A stretch of DNA of 21,569 bases, from the IMG/VR virus record IMGVR_UViG_3300024346_000598, positions 1 to 21,569 of that record; one strand, written 5' to 3'. Both the position numbers and the translations under genes were made by a program. Below the pieces are notes generated by a model, which was not told the origin of the DNA, did not search any database, and saw only the letters and a program-made list of their open reading frames with translations. Position 1 is the stretch's first letter. Every line of letters starts with the position of its first letter. The stretch is from a virus. Of the stretch, positions 15,340 to 21,569 are shown in pieces.

Positions 15340-17058
15340 TTAAAAATCAAATTTTTCTTCTGCTTTACTTGGTTCAGGTGCTTCAGGTGCTTCTGTTGGT
15401 GGTGTTTCCATTGGTGGTGCTCCTGCTTCTCCACCTGTTTCCATTGGTGGTGCTCCACCGCCTCCGAAATCACCGCCTCCGCCAAAATCACCGCCTCCGC
15501 CACTGAAATCTCCACCGCCTTCTCCCGCTTCTGCTGAACCACTACTACCTTTTAGTTTTTTCAATTGAGCATTTTCTTTTAATTCCTCATCGCTATAATC
15601 TAAATATTTTCTAACAAGGAATTCAATAGAAAAATATGGTGATTCGGGTGTTTCCATAATGGCACTTAATCCACTAACAAGTTCTATTTGTTTTTTTAGA
15701 TTATTTGCCTTTTTCCATTGATGATATAAATTGTCTCCATTAAAATGTACATTAATTTTATTTAAAAAATTATCATCTTTTTCTAATTCAGGAAAATCTA
15801 ATATCATTTTGTTTTTCCATGGTTTAATTAAAATCTCTTTAAATATTGTTCTAAGTCTTGATATAAAATTAAAAAAATATAATTCGTCTTTTGGCATTTC
15901 TTCCGTTCCACCAAATACATTTCCACCACCATTTGTTTTATCAAATCTTGAAAATGGAATTTTAGTAGACCTTTTAAATGCGTTGAAGAACCATGTTAAC
16001 ATATCATTCTCATTTAGATTATGACCCAATGGTTGTATGTTTGTAACTGATGGTGCACCGCTATCGCCTTGTGTAATCCAAATATCTTTGTTATATTGAA
16101 GATGTGGAGAACCATTAACAGTGACAACGCCAAATTCTTCGTTAAAACTAACTTCATCTTTAAAATCCATTATTATTTTAGCTAATTGTTCTTCTGCCAT
16201 ATCTCTACTCATACCATTTACAGGTATGGTAAACATTCTATTTACCATCGCATTGATAACATTGAACATAATTCTTGTTTGTTCTAATAGTTTTAATTGA
16301 TTAAATGGTCTAATTAAATTTTCAACATATGATGTTTCTGAATAATCAGCACCGCTACTATAACTCATATAAATAACTTGGCTATCTAATAAAATTCTTC
16401 TAAATTCAGGTGATTCGGGATATTGAACCCATATAGCATCGCCTGTTGTAGGTTCTACACTAGGTAAAAGAGATGATGGTTCTAATTTAGAAAATGAAAT
16501 AATATTTTTATTTTTATCATCATATATAATCTCAAATGCTAAATAACCATCTATTAAAAAATCTTTGAAGTATCTATATGAAGCAATGCCATTATTAAAC
16601 CCAAATAAATTATATATAATTTTATAATTTTCATCATATTTTTTCTTTATTTCTTCGCTAAATTCTTGTGGTAAGTCTAATGGTTTACAAAAAGGTTCAT
16701 CCTCAGAAAAAACAATAGCTTCATCTGCAACAATAGTTATAGCTTCTGATATTTCAGTCTTTCTTGAATATTCTCTTAATATTCTTTGTTTTTCCATATA
16801 TCCTCTGTCAAGATATGATATTGATTTTGTTTGTAGAATTTTAGCAACAGCATTTCTTGACATAATATCATACATATTATCAACATGTCCTGTTGGGGTT
16901 GGTGTTTGATTTATACCAACTGCGTTGGTATTTCTTATTATCATATCATTGGTATCCATACCAAAATTTGTATTTGATAAATTCCTCAACACTTTTGAAA
17001 AAAATCCTTTGTTTTGATTATTTGTATTGCTTAAACTATTTTCTCTATAAGATGACAT
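15340..17058 (-). CDS. gp20: Portal vertex protein (T4 gp20 family) with Gly/Pro-rich tail
   Basis: A 572-residue homologue of T4 gp20, the dodecameric ring through which DNA is packaged and ejected. Recognisable family segments are REYSRKTEISEAITIVADEA (95-114, quoted in full at 20 residues), RYFKDFLIDGYLAFEIIYDD (162-181), SYVENLIRPFNQLKLLEQ (243-260), MAEEQLAKIIMDFKDEV (287-303) and IQPLGHNLNENDML (341-354). Residues 504-572 are unusual: a flexible tail with repeated DF(S/G)GGG(G) units, then Pro/Glu/Met-Glu-Thr repeats, ending in EKFDF. I do not know this tail from T4 gp20. A perfect terminator follows at once, so portal forms its own transcript end. Upstream, CATAAATA at 17104-17111 (minus) is a one-mismatch late-promoter candidate. 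Confidence 0.92.
   Translation of the reverse strand: MSSYRENSLSNTNNQNKGFFSKVLRNLSNTNFGMDTNDMIIRNTNAVGINQTPTPTGHVDNMYDIMSRNAVAKILQTKSISYLDRGYMEKQRILREYSRKTEISEAITIVADEAIVFSEDEPFCKPLDLPQEFSEEIKKKYDENYKIIYNLFGFNNGIASYRYFKDFLIDGYLAFEIIYDDKNKNIISFSKLEPSSLLPSVEPTTGDAIWVQYPESPEFRRILLDSQVIYMSYSSGADYSETSYVENLIRPFNQLKLLEQTRIMFNVINAMVNRMFTIPVNGMSRDMAEEQLAKIIMDFKDEVSFNEEFGVVTVNGSPHLQYNKDIWITQGDSGAPSVTNIQPLGHNLNENDMLTWFFNAFKRSTKIPFSRFDKTNGGGNVFGGTEEMPKDELYFFNFISRLRTIFKEILIKPWKNKMILDFPELEKDDNFLNKINVHFNGDNLYHQWKKANNLKKQIELVSGLSAIMETPESPYFSIEFLVRKYLDYSDEELKENAQLKKLKGSSGSAEAGEGGGDFSGGGGDFGGGGDFGGGGAPPMETGGEAGAPPMETPPTEAPEAPEPSKAEEKFDF
15343..15549 (-). repeat. Low-complexity Gly/Pro repeats coding the portal tail
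   Basis: Short DNA repeats encode GGGGDFGGGGDFGGGG and APPMETGGEAGAPPMET, residues 504-572 of the portal protein. The repeats are visible in the DNA as reiterated ccgcctccg(cc/aa) and ggtggtgctcc units. This segment is far more GC-rich than its surroundings. Confidence 0.85.
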
Positions 17059-17147
17059 TTATATTAAAACTATATTTTTCTTATATATCAAATAAACATC
17101 TCCTATTTATGGAAATGATTCTAAATATTTAATTGTTTTTATTAAAA

Positions 17148-17852
17148 TTATAAATCTTTTAATTTTTGGTCTAAAAATTTAAAAGTTTTTTGTAATTCAT
17201 TTACTATTTTAGCATAATCACCTCTTATTTTTTTCTCGTCTAATCTTTCTCCAAGGCTTTCATTTTTTAATTTAGTAATCCAAATCTCTGTTAATTTTTT
17301 TTCATCAACACCTGTTAAAATTTGAGTATTTGTTGTTGTTAATAGATGTATATTATCAGTTGATATTCTATAAAGACCATTTATTAATTCTAAACGAATT
17401 TCTCTTATGCTATAATCAATACCATAACTAATAGTTTGATTCCACATATTTTCATAATTTATAGTAGGTAATGTATTTTCTTCATTTACGGTTTTTGATT
17501 TTTCATTATCTTCTAATGTTTTTGTAAATTTCTTAAAAAAATTTACAAAAAAAGCTTCTTTTATATTTAATGGAATAAAATTAAAATTCATAATCCATAA
17601 TACTTTTTTATCAATATTTGGATTATAATCTACTATTAAAAATGGAACATATTGCTCCAATTTGCTTGATTTGTTAATCCCTTGTATATCATAATACATA
17701 AAATAAAATCCACCAACTTTAAAATCGGTTGGTGTTATTTGAACAAATTTGTTATCACCTTTCTTAATTTTTGATAATAACCATTTTGTAGATTCTGTTG
17801 AATAATTAAGAACTTTTTTTCTCAATATTAATATTTTTTCTAAATATGTCAT
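17148..17852 (-). CDS. Unknown late protein between gp4-like and portal genes, 234 residues
   Basis: I take the start at 17852 (MTYLEKILILRKKVL), 2 nt after the stop of the gp4-like gene. A longer frame from 17942 would overlap that gene by 88 bases and has an unlikely N-terminus. No family is securely recognised. There is a conserved-looking beta-rich core, residues about 40-110 (VGGFYFMYYD, YVPFLIVDYNP, VLWIMNFNFIPLN), followed by a charged helical second half ending in a likely coiled coil (ELQKTFKFLDQKLKDL). Aromatic content is high. The tight coupling to the head-completion gene and position before portal suggest a virion assembly or structural role. In T4 gene 53 (baseplate wedge) follows gene 4, but I see no sequence match to gp53. 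Confidence 0.7.
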   Translation of the reverse strand: MTYLEKILILRKKVLNYSTESTKWLLSKIKKGDNKFVQITPTDFKVGGFYFMYYDIQGINKSSKLEQYVPFLIVDYNPNIDKKVLWIMNFNFIPLNIKEAFFVNFFKKFTKTLEDNEKSKTVNEENTLPTINYENMWNQTISYGIDYSIREIRLELINGLYRISTDNIHLLTTTNTQILTGVDEKKLTEIWITKLKNESLGERLDEKKIRGDYAKIVNELQKTFKFLDQKLKDL

Positions 17853-17854
17853 TT

Positions 17855-18364
17855 TTATTTTATAAAATTGTTTATTGTTTTTTCTGTAACAATTATAAAT
17901 GACATACTTTTTGTCCTTGAATATGACTGAGCTGCCTGCCATTTGAGTCTATTTTTGTAGAATTCTAAAATTGCATATTCCCAATTTTTTAAAGATTGTG
18001 GTGTTATTTTTAATGGTTTTTTTGGAGGTTCGTTTTTTATAACTCTATCTACTTCAACAGAAGGTTTAACTTCTACTAAAAGTCTATCATATCCCGCAGG
18101 ATTACTTGGGTTTTTCATTTCTACATAAAAATCTAAATAATATGTATGTTGTTTATTATCAGAACCTGTATAAGGAATACCTATTATTTCACTTCCCCAT
18201 TTAATAACATTTGAATTTTTATCTAAAAAATTACAAAATTTTAATTCTAATGAACTTCTATAAACTATTTGTTTTGGGTCTGCTACATATTTACTTTCAT
18301 TTATTAATTTGTAATATCCCGATAAATATTTATCAGGTTTGTTAGGTTTAGCATGATATCCCAT
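17855..18364 (-). CDS. gp4: Head completion nuclease-like protein (T4 gp4/gp50 family)
   Basis: A 169-residue protein close to T4 gp4 (about 150). Family features in order are YVADPKQIVYRSSLELKFC (E40), IKWGSEIIGIPYTG, HTYYLDFYVEM (D78), LLVEVKPS (E98, K100), and the tail WQAAQSY. The E-D-ExK arrangement is a TnsA/restriction-nuclease-like active site. In T4 the protein completes the DNA-filled head before tail joining. It is the first gene of the minus-strand head cluster, driven by an exact TATAAATA promoter, and its stop is 2 nt from the next start. It is divergent from the late sigma gene. The catalytic residues appear intact. Confidence 0.9.
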   Translation of the reverse strand: MGYHAKPNKPDKYLSGYYKLINESKYVADPKQIVYRSSLELKFCNFLDKNSNVIKWGSEIIGIPYTGSDNKQHTYYLDFYVEMKNPSNPAGYDRLLVEVKPSVEVDRVIKNEPPKKPLKITPQSLKNWEYAILEFYKNRLKWQAAQSYSRTKSMSFIIVTEKTINNFIK

Positions 18365-18384
18365 ATAAAAACATTTTCTTTATA

Positions 18385-18392
18385 TATTTATA
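18385..18392 (-). promoter_or_regulatory. T4-type late promoter of the gp4-like gene
   Basis: TATAAATA on the minus strand, 20 nt upstream of the ATG at 18364. It shares the 14-mer TATAAATATATAAA with the capsid promoter. It lies in the 125-base divergent region facing the gp55-like sigma gene. Confidence 0.7.
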
Positions 18393-18489
18393 AAAAAATA
18401 TGAAAATATTTAAAACAAATAAGATATATACTATTTAAGAGTTATGATGGTAATAATATATGATTACTAATAAAAAATAAAAATATGAA

Positions 18490-18867
18490 ATGAGTTCAAA
18501 AAATTATTTAAATAACGCAGATTTAATGACAGAGATTATCCTATCAAAAGAAATTGATTATTTAACACCAACCGCTGAAAAAATGTTAATTTTATTAGCT
18601 AATAAAATTATTAAAAAATTTAGATATTATAATCCAATAGATAGAGATGATTGCCTTCAAACAGCTTTATATGTAGTTTTTTCTAATTGGAGAAATTTTG
18701 ATGAAGTTAAATCTACTAATGCGTTTTCTTATTTTTCAGAAGTTATAAAAAGAGGTACAGCCAAGGGGTTTAACGAATTATATAAATTTAAGGGGGACCC
18801 TGATAGAAAAATAAAAACAGTTTCTATTCAATCGTCAAATGATGGTGAAGGTATTTATAATTTGTAG
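18490..18867 (+). CDS. gp55: Late-transcription sigma factor (T4 gp55-like)
   Basis: A 125-residue protein with the T4 gp55 layout. N-terminal LNNADLMTEIILSK parallels the gp55 NNKELLQAIIDWK. Then LTPTAEKMLILLANKIIKKF (26-45) and DRDDCLQTALYVVFSNWRNFDE (51-72, given here by its parts DRDDCLQTAL and FSNWRNFDE) fit sigma region 2 core-binding helices. NAFSYFSEVIKRGTAKGF (77-94) is the part expected to contact the -10 element. Like gp55 it lacks region 4, so it would recognise only TATAAATA and need a clamp and co-activator for activation. It is shorter than T4 gp55 (about 185). The ATG at 18485 runs into a stop, so 18490 is the start. It ends at a bidirectional terminator. Confidence 0.88.
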   Translation: MSSKNYLNNADLMTEIILSKEIDYLTPTAEKMLILLANKIIKKFRYYNPIDRDDCLQTALYVVFSNWRNFDEVKSTNAFSYFSEVIKRGTAKGFNELYKFKGDPDRKIKTVSIQSSNDGEGIYNL

Positions 18868-18890
18868 TAATAATTATTAAGAGTTTAAAC

Positions 18891-18931
18891 AAATAAAAAA
18901 CCTCTATAAAATTTATAGAGGTTTTTTATTT
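18891..18931. terminator. Bidirectional terminator, perfect 20-base arms
   Basis: AAATAAAAAACCTCTATAAA (18891-18910) and its exact reverse complement (18912-18931) flank a single base. It lies between the convergent sigma gene and the 438-residue gene and serves both. Confidence 0.88.
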
Positions 18932-18948
18932 GTGTGTATTATAATAAA

Positions 18949-20265
18949 TTATTTATTATTAGCTAATAATGATTTAACATTAAATAGTTGTTTTTCAAAA
19001 TTTGATTTTTCGGATATTAGAGCAACGAGAGCAGATTTTAATTCATCGCTTGATTCTAATAATCCAGAAATTTCTAATGAAGAAATACATTCTGATACTT
19101 CTGATAATTTATTAGAAATAAATTTTTCTTTACTTTCAAGGTCTTTTCTATCAGCAACTTCTTTTGTAAATTTATTTTTTAAGAAATCAGAAAGGTCATA
19201 ACCTAATTTAGAATTAACTTCATTACATAATACAGTAGCTGAATCATATTGGTATAAGTTGCTACCATATCTTGTATCTTTTGTATAAGAGAACATAGAA
19301 TTTTTGTAATTGAATACATAATTTTCTAAATAAGGAACAGTGATGTTAGTTATTTTTTGAACGATGTCTAATTCAACAAAATTGTCTAATTTTTTAATAG
19401 TTTCTAAAACGATTGGATATAAATCTTTTCTCATAAAAGGAATTAAAGCTGAATCAAATACAGATTCTAATGTAGCTGATTTGTCTGCTTTTTCGTTATT
19501 GATAAAAATATCTCCATTTTCAACTGAAATAGAAAGAGATAAGTCTTCGTCAATAGTGAAATTGATTTTTTTATCAGCGATTGTACCAATTTCCAATGCT
19601 TTTTGTAAAAGATTAATAGAATATAATTCTTGTCTATCTGTGATATAATCAGAAGGTGTTGCAAAATCAATATTTGATTCAGAGATAAAAAACCATTTAT
19701 CACCAATGTAAGTTAAATAGCCATTTTTGTTTTCTGTGTTGATTTTTTCAACGATAGAATAAACAACATCTGATTTACCTCCTTTTGATGTGATGTTTTG
19801 TCTTTCTCTTGGGTCAGTTGTTCTTTTAAACATAAAGTTTTTAACAGCAGGAATCCAATCATGAATAGATAATTCATTCAAAATTTTAATTTCTTGGTTT
19901 CTAACATTTGTTTCATTTATAATATCTAAAACAATTTTCATAACATTTCTGTAAAGCATACCTTGATTATCGTTTTCTAACAATCTATAAAGGTCTTCTA
20001 ATTCATAGAATAATTCATCATTTTTGATGAAGCTATTCAAACCTTCTAATAAACTTTTAACAGAATTGTCATAAGTAAAAGGTTGTAATTTAAAATTTAG
20101 ATTTTCTACTACTCTTTTTTGAGATTGTTGTTTTCCTAAATCGTCAGCATTTAATAATCCCATGTGGAATGTAATTTGTCTTTCAATATCATTTTGGTCT
20201 AAAGACAGTCCTTTTTTAAAATTATGTAATTCTAGGATAATGTCTGAGTTATCAATTTTATTCAT
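18949..20265 (-). CDS. Unknown virion-type protein downstream of gp15, 438 residues
   Basis: No family is recognised. The first ~170 residues are helical and acidic (FYELEDLYRLLENDNQGM, SIHDWIPAVKNFMFKR). The centre, ~190-270, contains beta strands (GYLTYIGDKWFFISESN, KINFTIDEDLSLSISVENGD-like region). The last ~100 residues are a likely coiled coil (DRKDLESKEKFISNKLSEV, then LISEKSNFEKQLFNV). There is no signal peptide, membrane helix or catalytic motif. It lies 62 nt downstream of the gp15 homologue on the same strand and ends at a strong terminator, so it is probably expressed with tail completion genes. Its length and mixed coiled-coil structure suit a virion or assembly protein, but this is only inferred from context. 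Confidence 0.7.
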   Translation of the reverse strand: MNKIDNSDIILELHNFKKGLSLDQNDIERQITFHMGLLNADDLGKQQSQKRVVENLNFKLQPFTYDNSVKSLLEGLNSFIKNDELFYELEDLYRLLENDNQGMLYRNVMKIVLDIINETNVRNQEIKILNELSIHDWIPAVKNFMFKRTTDPRERQNITSKGGKSDVVYSIVEKINTENKNGYLTYIGDKWFFISESNIDFATPSDYITDRQELYSINLLQKALEIGTIADKKINFTIDEDLSLSISVENGDIFINNEKADKSATLESVFDSALIPFMRKDLYPIVLETIKKLDNFVELDIVQKITNITVPYLENYVFNYKNSMFSYTKDTRYGSNLYQYDSATVLCNEVNSKLGYDLSDFLKNKFTKEVADRKDLESKEKFISNKLSEVSECISSLEISGLLESSDELKSALVALISEKSNFEKQLFNVKSLLANNK

Positions 20266-20327
20266 TTTTTGATAAGTTTATTTTTACTATATATATTATT
20301 TTATATGTATGTTTTTTCATTTTTCCT

Positions 20328-21101
20328 TTATTTTTTATTAATATTTCCACCAATAAAAGATTTTTTATTTGAAATAGATGATAATGTTCTAACATTTCCT
20401 TTAAAAATAACTCTATTGCAGTTTGTAGCTACGATTGGTGGTGTTTCTATTGGTTCAATTGGAAAATAACTATGTATATCAAAATTAAATTTTATATATT
20501 TATCAACATCTTTAGCATTTTTTATACCATCTATTTCTCTTGTCATTGTAGATTCTTTATCATCGGGTATATCTAATATACAATCAATTCTATAACCATT
20601 GTGTGTAATATAGAAAAATTTGTATGCAAAAAAGAATTCCCATAGAGCTTCTCTACATTTCATTAATTCAATTTCTTTTCCTAAAATAATTTCTATACGA
20701 AATGTGGCTTTTATTGGCAAAAATCTATTTTTACCAATAAGTTTTTTTAAAACTCCATTTTCTTCTTTAAAGTATTCAATATCAACATTTGGATTTGCAT
20801 ATTCTTCTCTTTTTATGGTTGCGGTTTCCAATTGGATGTGTGCTCTTGGTTTAGGGTCAATGTTTAATTCAGGTCTTTTAGTGTTTGTTATTTCATCAAC
20901 AAAAGCATCTAATAAAAATCTATCATCACCAATTAATGAATAATAAACAGGAACTGTAATTAATTTTTCAACAGTGTTTCCTTTATCGTCTATCCAACGA
21001 TTAATCCAACGAACTTTCCTCGAAAATTCTGATATAGCACCTAATGTAAGACTTCTAAGAAATACATCATCATAATTAAACTTTTTGTCAAACTTGTTCA
21101 T
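20328..21101 (-). CDS. gp15: Tail sheath stabiliser and completion protein (T4 gp15 family)
   Basis: A 257-residue protein, close to T4 gp15 (272), which caps the contractile tail and joins it to the head. The match is by pattern: N-terminal YDDVFLRSLTLGAISEF (gp15 YNSSFRRYATLMGDLF), LITVPVYYSLIGDDRFLLD (gp15 RVPITYASKEHFMMKL), PRAHIQLETATIKREEYANP (gp15 LPRINLHLVDFSYNAP), and LPIKATFRIEIILGKEIEL followed by EALWEFFFAY (gp15 SPIKMIYELSIFTR and QILPYF). The end KFNFDIHSYFPIEP fits gp15 WSLTFEVNGWMYPP. Its ATG is 10 nt after the stop of the truncated endonuclease C, within a 17-base segment also found before the gene at 7362. It is inferred to be a late gene, though no exact TATAAATA lies directly upstream. 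Confidence 0.8.
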   Translation of the reverse strand: MNKFDKKFNYDDVFLRSLTLGAISEFSRKVRWINRWIDDKGNTVEKLITVPVYYSLIGDDRFLLDAFVDEITNTKRPELNIDPKPRAHIQLETATIKREEYANPNVDIEYFKEENGVLKKLIGKNRFLPIKATFRIEIILGKEIELMKCREALWEFFFAYKFFYITHNGYRIDCILDIPDDKESTMTREIDGIKNAKDVDKYIKFNFDIHSYFPIEPIETPPIVATNCNRVIFKGNVRTLSSISNKKSFIGGNINKK

Positions 21102-21111
21102 ATAGTATATA

Positions 21112-21569
21112 TTAAATATATTTTTTATATTCCCATCTTACTTGTCCACAGCTCCACAATTTACTATATCCTCTTTCGTACATAATCACATCTTCGGTTT
21201 TATTTGGGTCATAGCCATCTTTAATCAACTTTTGTTTATTGAATGTAAATCTGTGTTTTCTTTCTAAATTTTTACACCAAAAATAATCAGGCTTACTTAA
21301 ATGTATTTTTTCAAAACCAAGAGTTTTATACATTTTGCCGTCAAATAATCTAAAATCACTATAACTTAATATTGTTTCATATTGATAGTTATTTAAAAAG
21401 TATTTAAATAACTTACTTGAAGCTCCTACTACATTAGTTTTTAATATATTACAGAAACGAATCAATTCAAATTCTTTTTTACTATTAGTATGTCTATAAC
21501 CAAAGGTCATCAGAGATACCAATTCATCATTATAATAAAGACCTAATTTTATTGAACTTTGGCTATATC
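21112..21569 (-). CDS. Vsr-like homing endonuclease, copy C, C-terminal part (5' end outside window)
   Basis: The last ~152 codons of a third copy; the frame stays open to the window edge (YSQSSIKLGLYYNDELVSLM and onward). Only the GNAT-like C-terminal region is visible (LIRFCNILKT, SYSDFRLFDGKMYKTLGF, YFWCKNLERKHRF) plus the closing CGQVRWEYKKYI, three residues longer than in copies A and B. It is nearly identical to copy B, including an 82-base stretch without a difference. The nuclease core lies outside the window, so intactness cannot be judged. It sits directly upstream of gp15 on the same strand, the usual position of free-standing homing endonucleases next to conserved phage genes. Confidence 0.85.
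   Translation of the reverse strand, partial: YSQSSIKLGLYYNDELVSLMTFGYRHTNSKKEFELIRFCNILKTNVVGASSKLFKYFLNNYQYETILSYSDFRLFDGKMYKTLGFEKIHLSKPDYFWCKNLERKHRFTFNKQKLIKDGYDPNKTEDVIMYERGYSKLWSCGQVRWEYKKYI
21245..21326 (-). repeat. 82-base identical segment shared with 9171-9252
   Basis: Second copy of the repeat in endonuclease C; see the entry at 9171-9252. The two copies lie about 12 kb apart in the same orientation and could recombine, which would delete the whole head module. Confidence 0.8.

Noticed and set aside
15330-15542. His/Gln/Glu-rich alternative frame within the portal tail
   Set aside because: It is produced by the GC-rich Gly/Pro repeat read in another frame; the portal frame is continuous and recognised.
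17148-17852. Assignment as gp53 baseplate wedge, because gene 53 follows gene 4 in T4
   Set aside because: I see no residue pattern in common with gp53, so synteny alone was not enough.
17853-17942. Longer N-terminus for the 234-residue gene, starting at 17942
   Set aside because: It would overlap the gp4-like gene by 88 bases in another frame. The ATG at 17852, 2 nt after that gene's stop, is the natural coupled start.
18424-18434. ATATATACTAT, also near the starts at 7362 and 21101, as a second promoter class
   Set aside because: Spacing to the ATG differs greatly (about 55 versus 0 bases) and such A/T strings are common here. At the two other sites it is better explained by the shared endonuclease junction.
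1-21569. tRNA genes, integrase, transposase or intein insertions
   Set aside because: No cloverleaf-like segments, recombinase motifs or intein splice motifs were noticed in the genes or gaps. The absence is by eye only.

Overview
The window is a piece of a T4-like contractile-tailed phage genome (caudovirus, myovirus morphology). The evidence is a set of recognisable T4-type genes in T4-like order: portal (gp20), prohead protease (gp21) and major capsid protein (gp23) on the minus strand, with a gp4-type head-completion nuclease, a gp15-type tail sheath stabiliser, a gp46-type recombination ATPase and a gp55-type late sigma factor nearby. The DNA is strongly AT-rich and starts mostly lack Shine-Dalgarno sequences. 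One promoter matches the Bacteroidetes host consensus (TTG, 19 nt, TAnnTTTG). A Bacteroidetes host is therefore the best guess, but it is an inference.

Layout. 1-2457 (+): end of a beta-rich virion-like protein, an HD-domain protein of RelA/SpoT hydrolase type, and a fibre/decoration-like protein behind a T4-type late promoter. 2507-3060 (-): two small unknown genes, one only 57 codons. 3114-4645 (+): a tight operon of DNA methyltransferase, a small unknown protein and an ADP-ribosyltransferase-fold (ART) protein. 4632-5276 (-): a second ART-like gene, tail-to-tail with the first, with a long open extension upstream of its ATG. 5315-6982 (+): gp46. 6991-10735 (-): a small protein with a capsid-targeting-like N-terminus and two tandem Vsr-like homing endonucleases. 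11016-18364 (-): head module (gp23, a gp21 protease fused to a scaffold-like domain, gp20, an unknown, gp4). 18490-18867 (+): gp55-like sigma. 18949-21101 (-): an unknown virion-type protein and gp15. 21112-end (-): a third, truncated endonuclease copy.

How the genes fit together. The late sigma factor and exact TATAAATA elements upstream of structural genes point to T4-style late transcription. The protease is fused to a long domain of thirteen 14-residue repeats, and every repeat keeps the T4 prohead-protease cleavage consensus (I/L)-x-E. This looks like a scaffold built to be cut into peptides by its own protease. The capsid protein has a matching candidate site near its N-terminus. Several small or enzymatic proteins (the HD protein, a 123-residue protein, and less clearly the two ART proteins) begin with a MKxxxx(F/Y)E-type segment, which in the clearest cases is followed by I-N-E. 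This resembles the cleaved capsid-targeting sequence of T4 internal proteins. The inferred system is a set of enzymes packaged in the head and delivered with the DNA.

Five strong hairpin terminators separate the transcription units. I saw no tRNA, CRISPR array, transposon or integrase.
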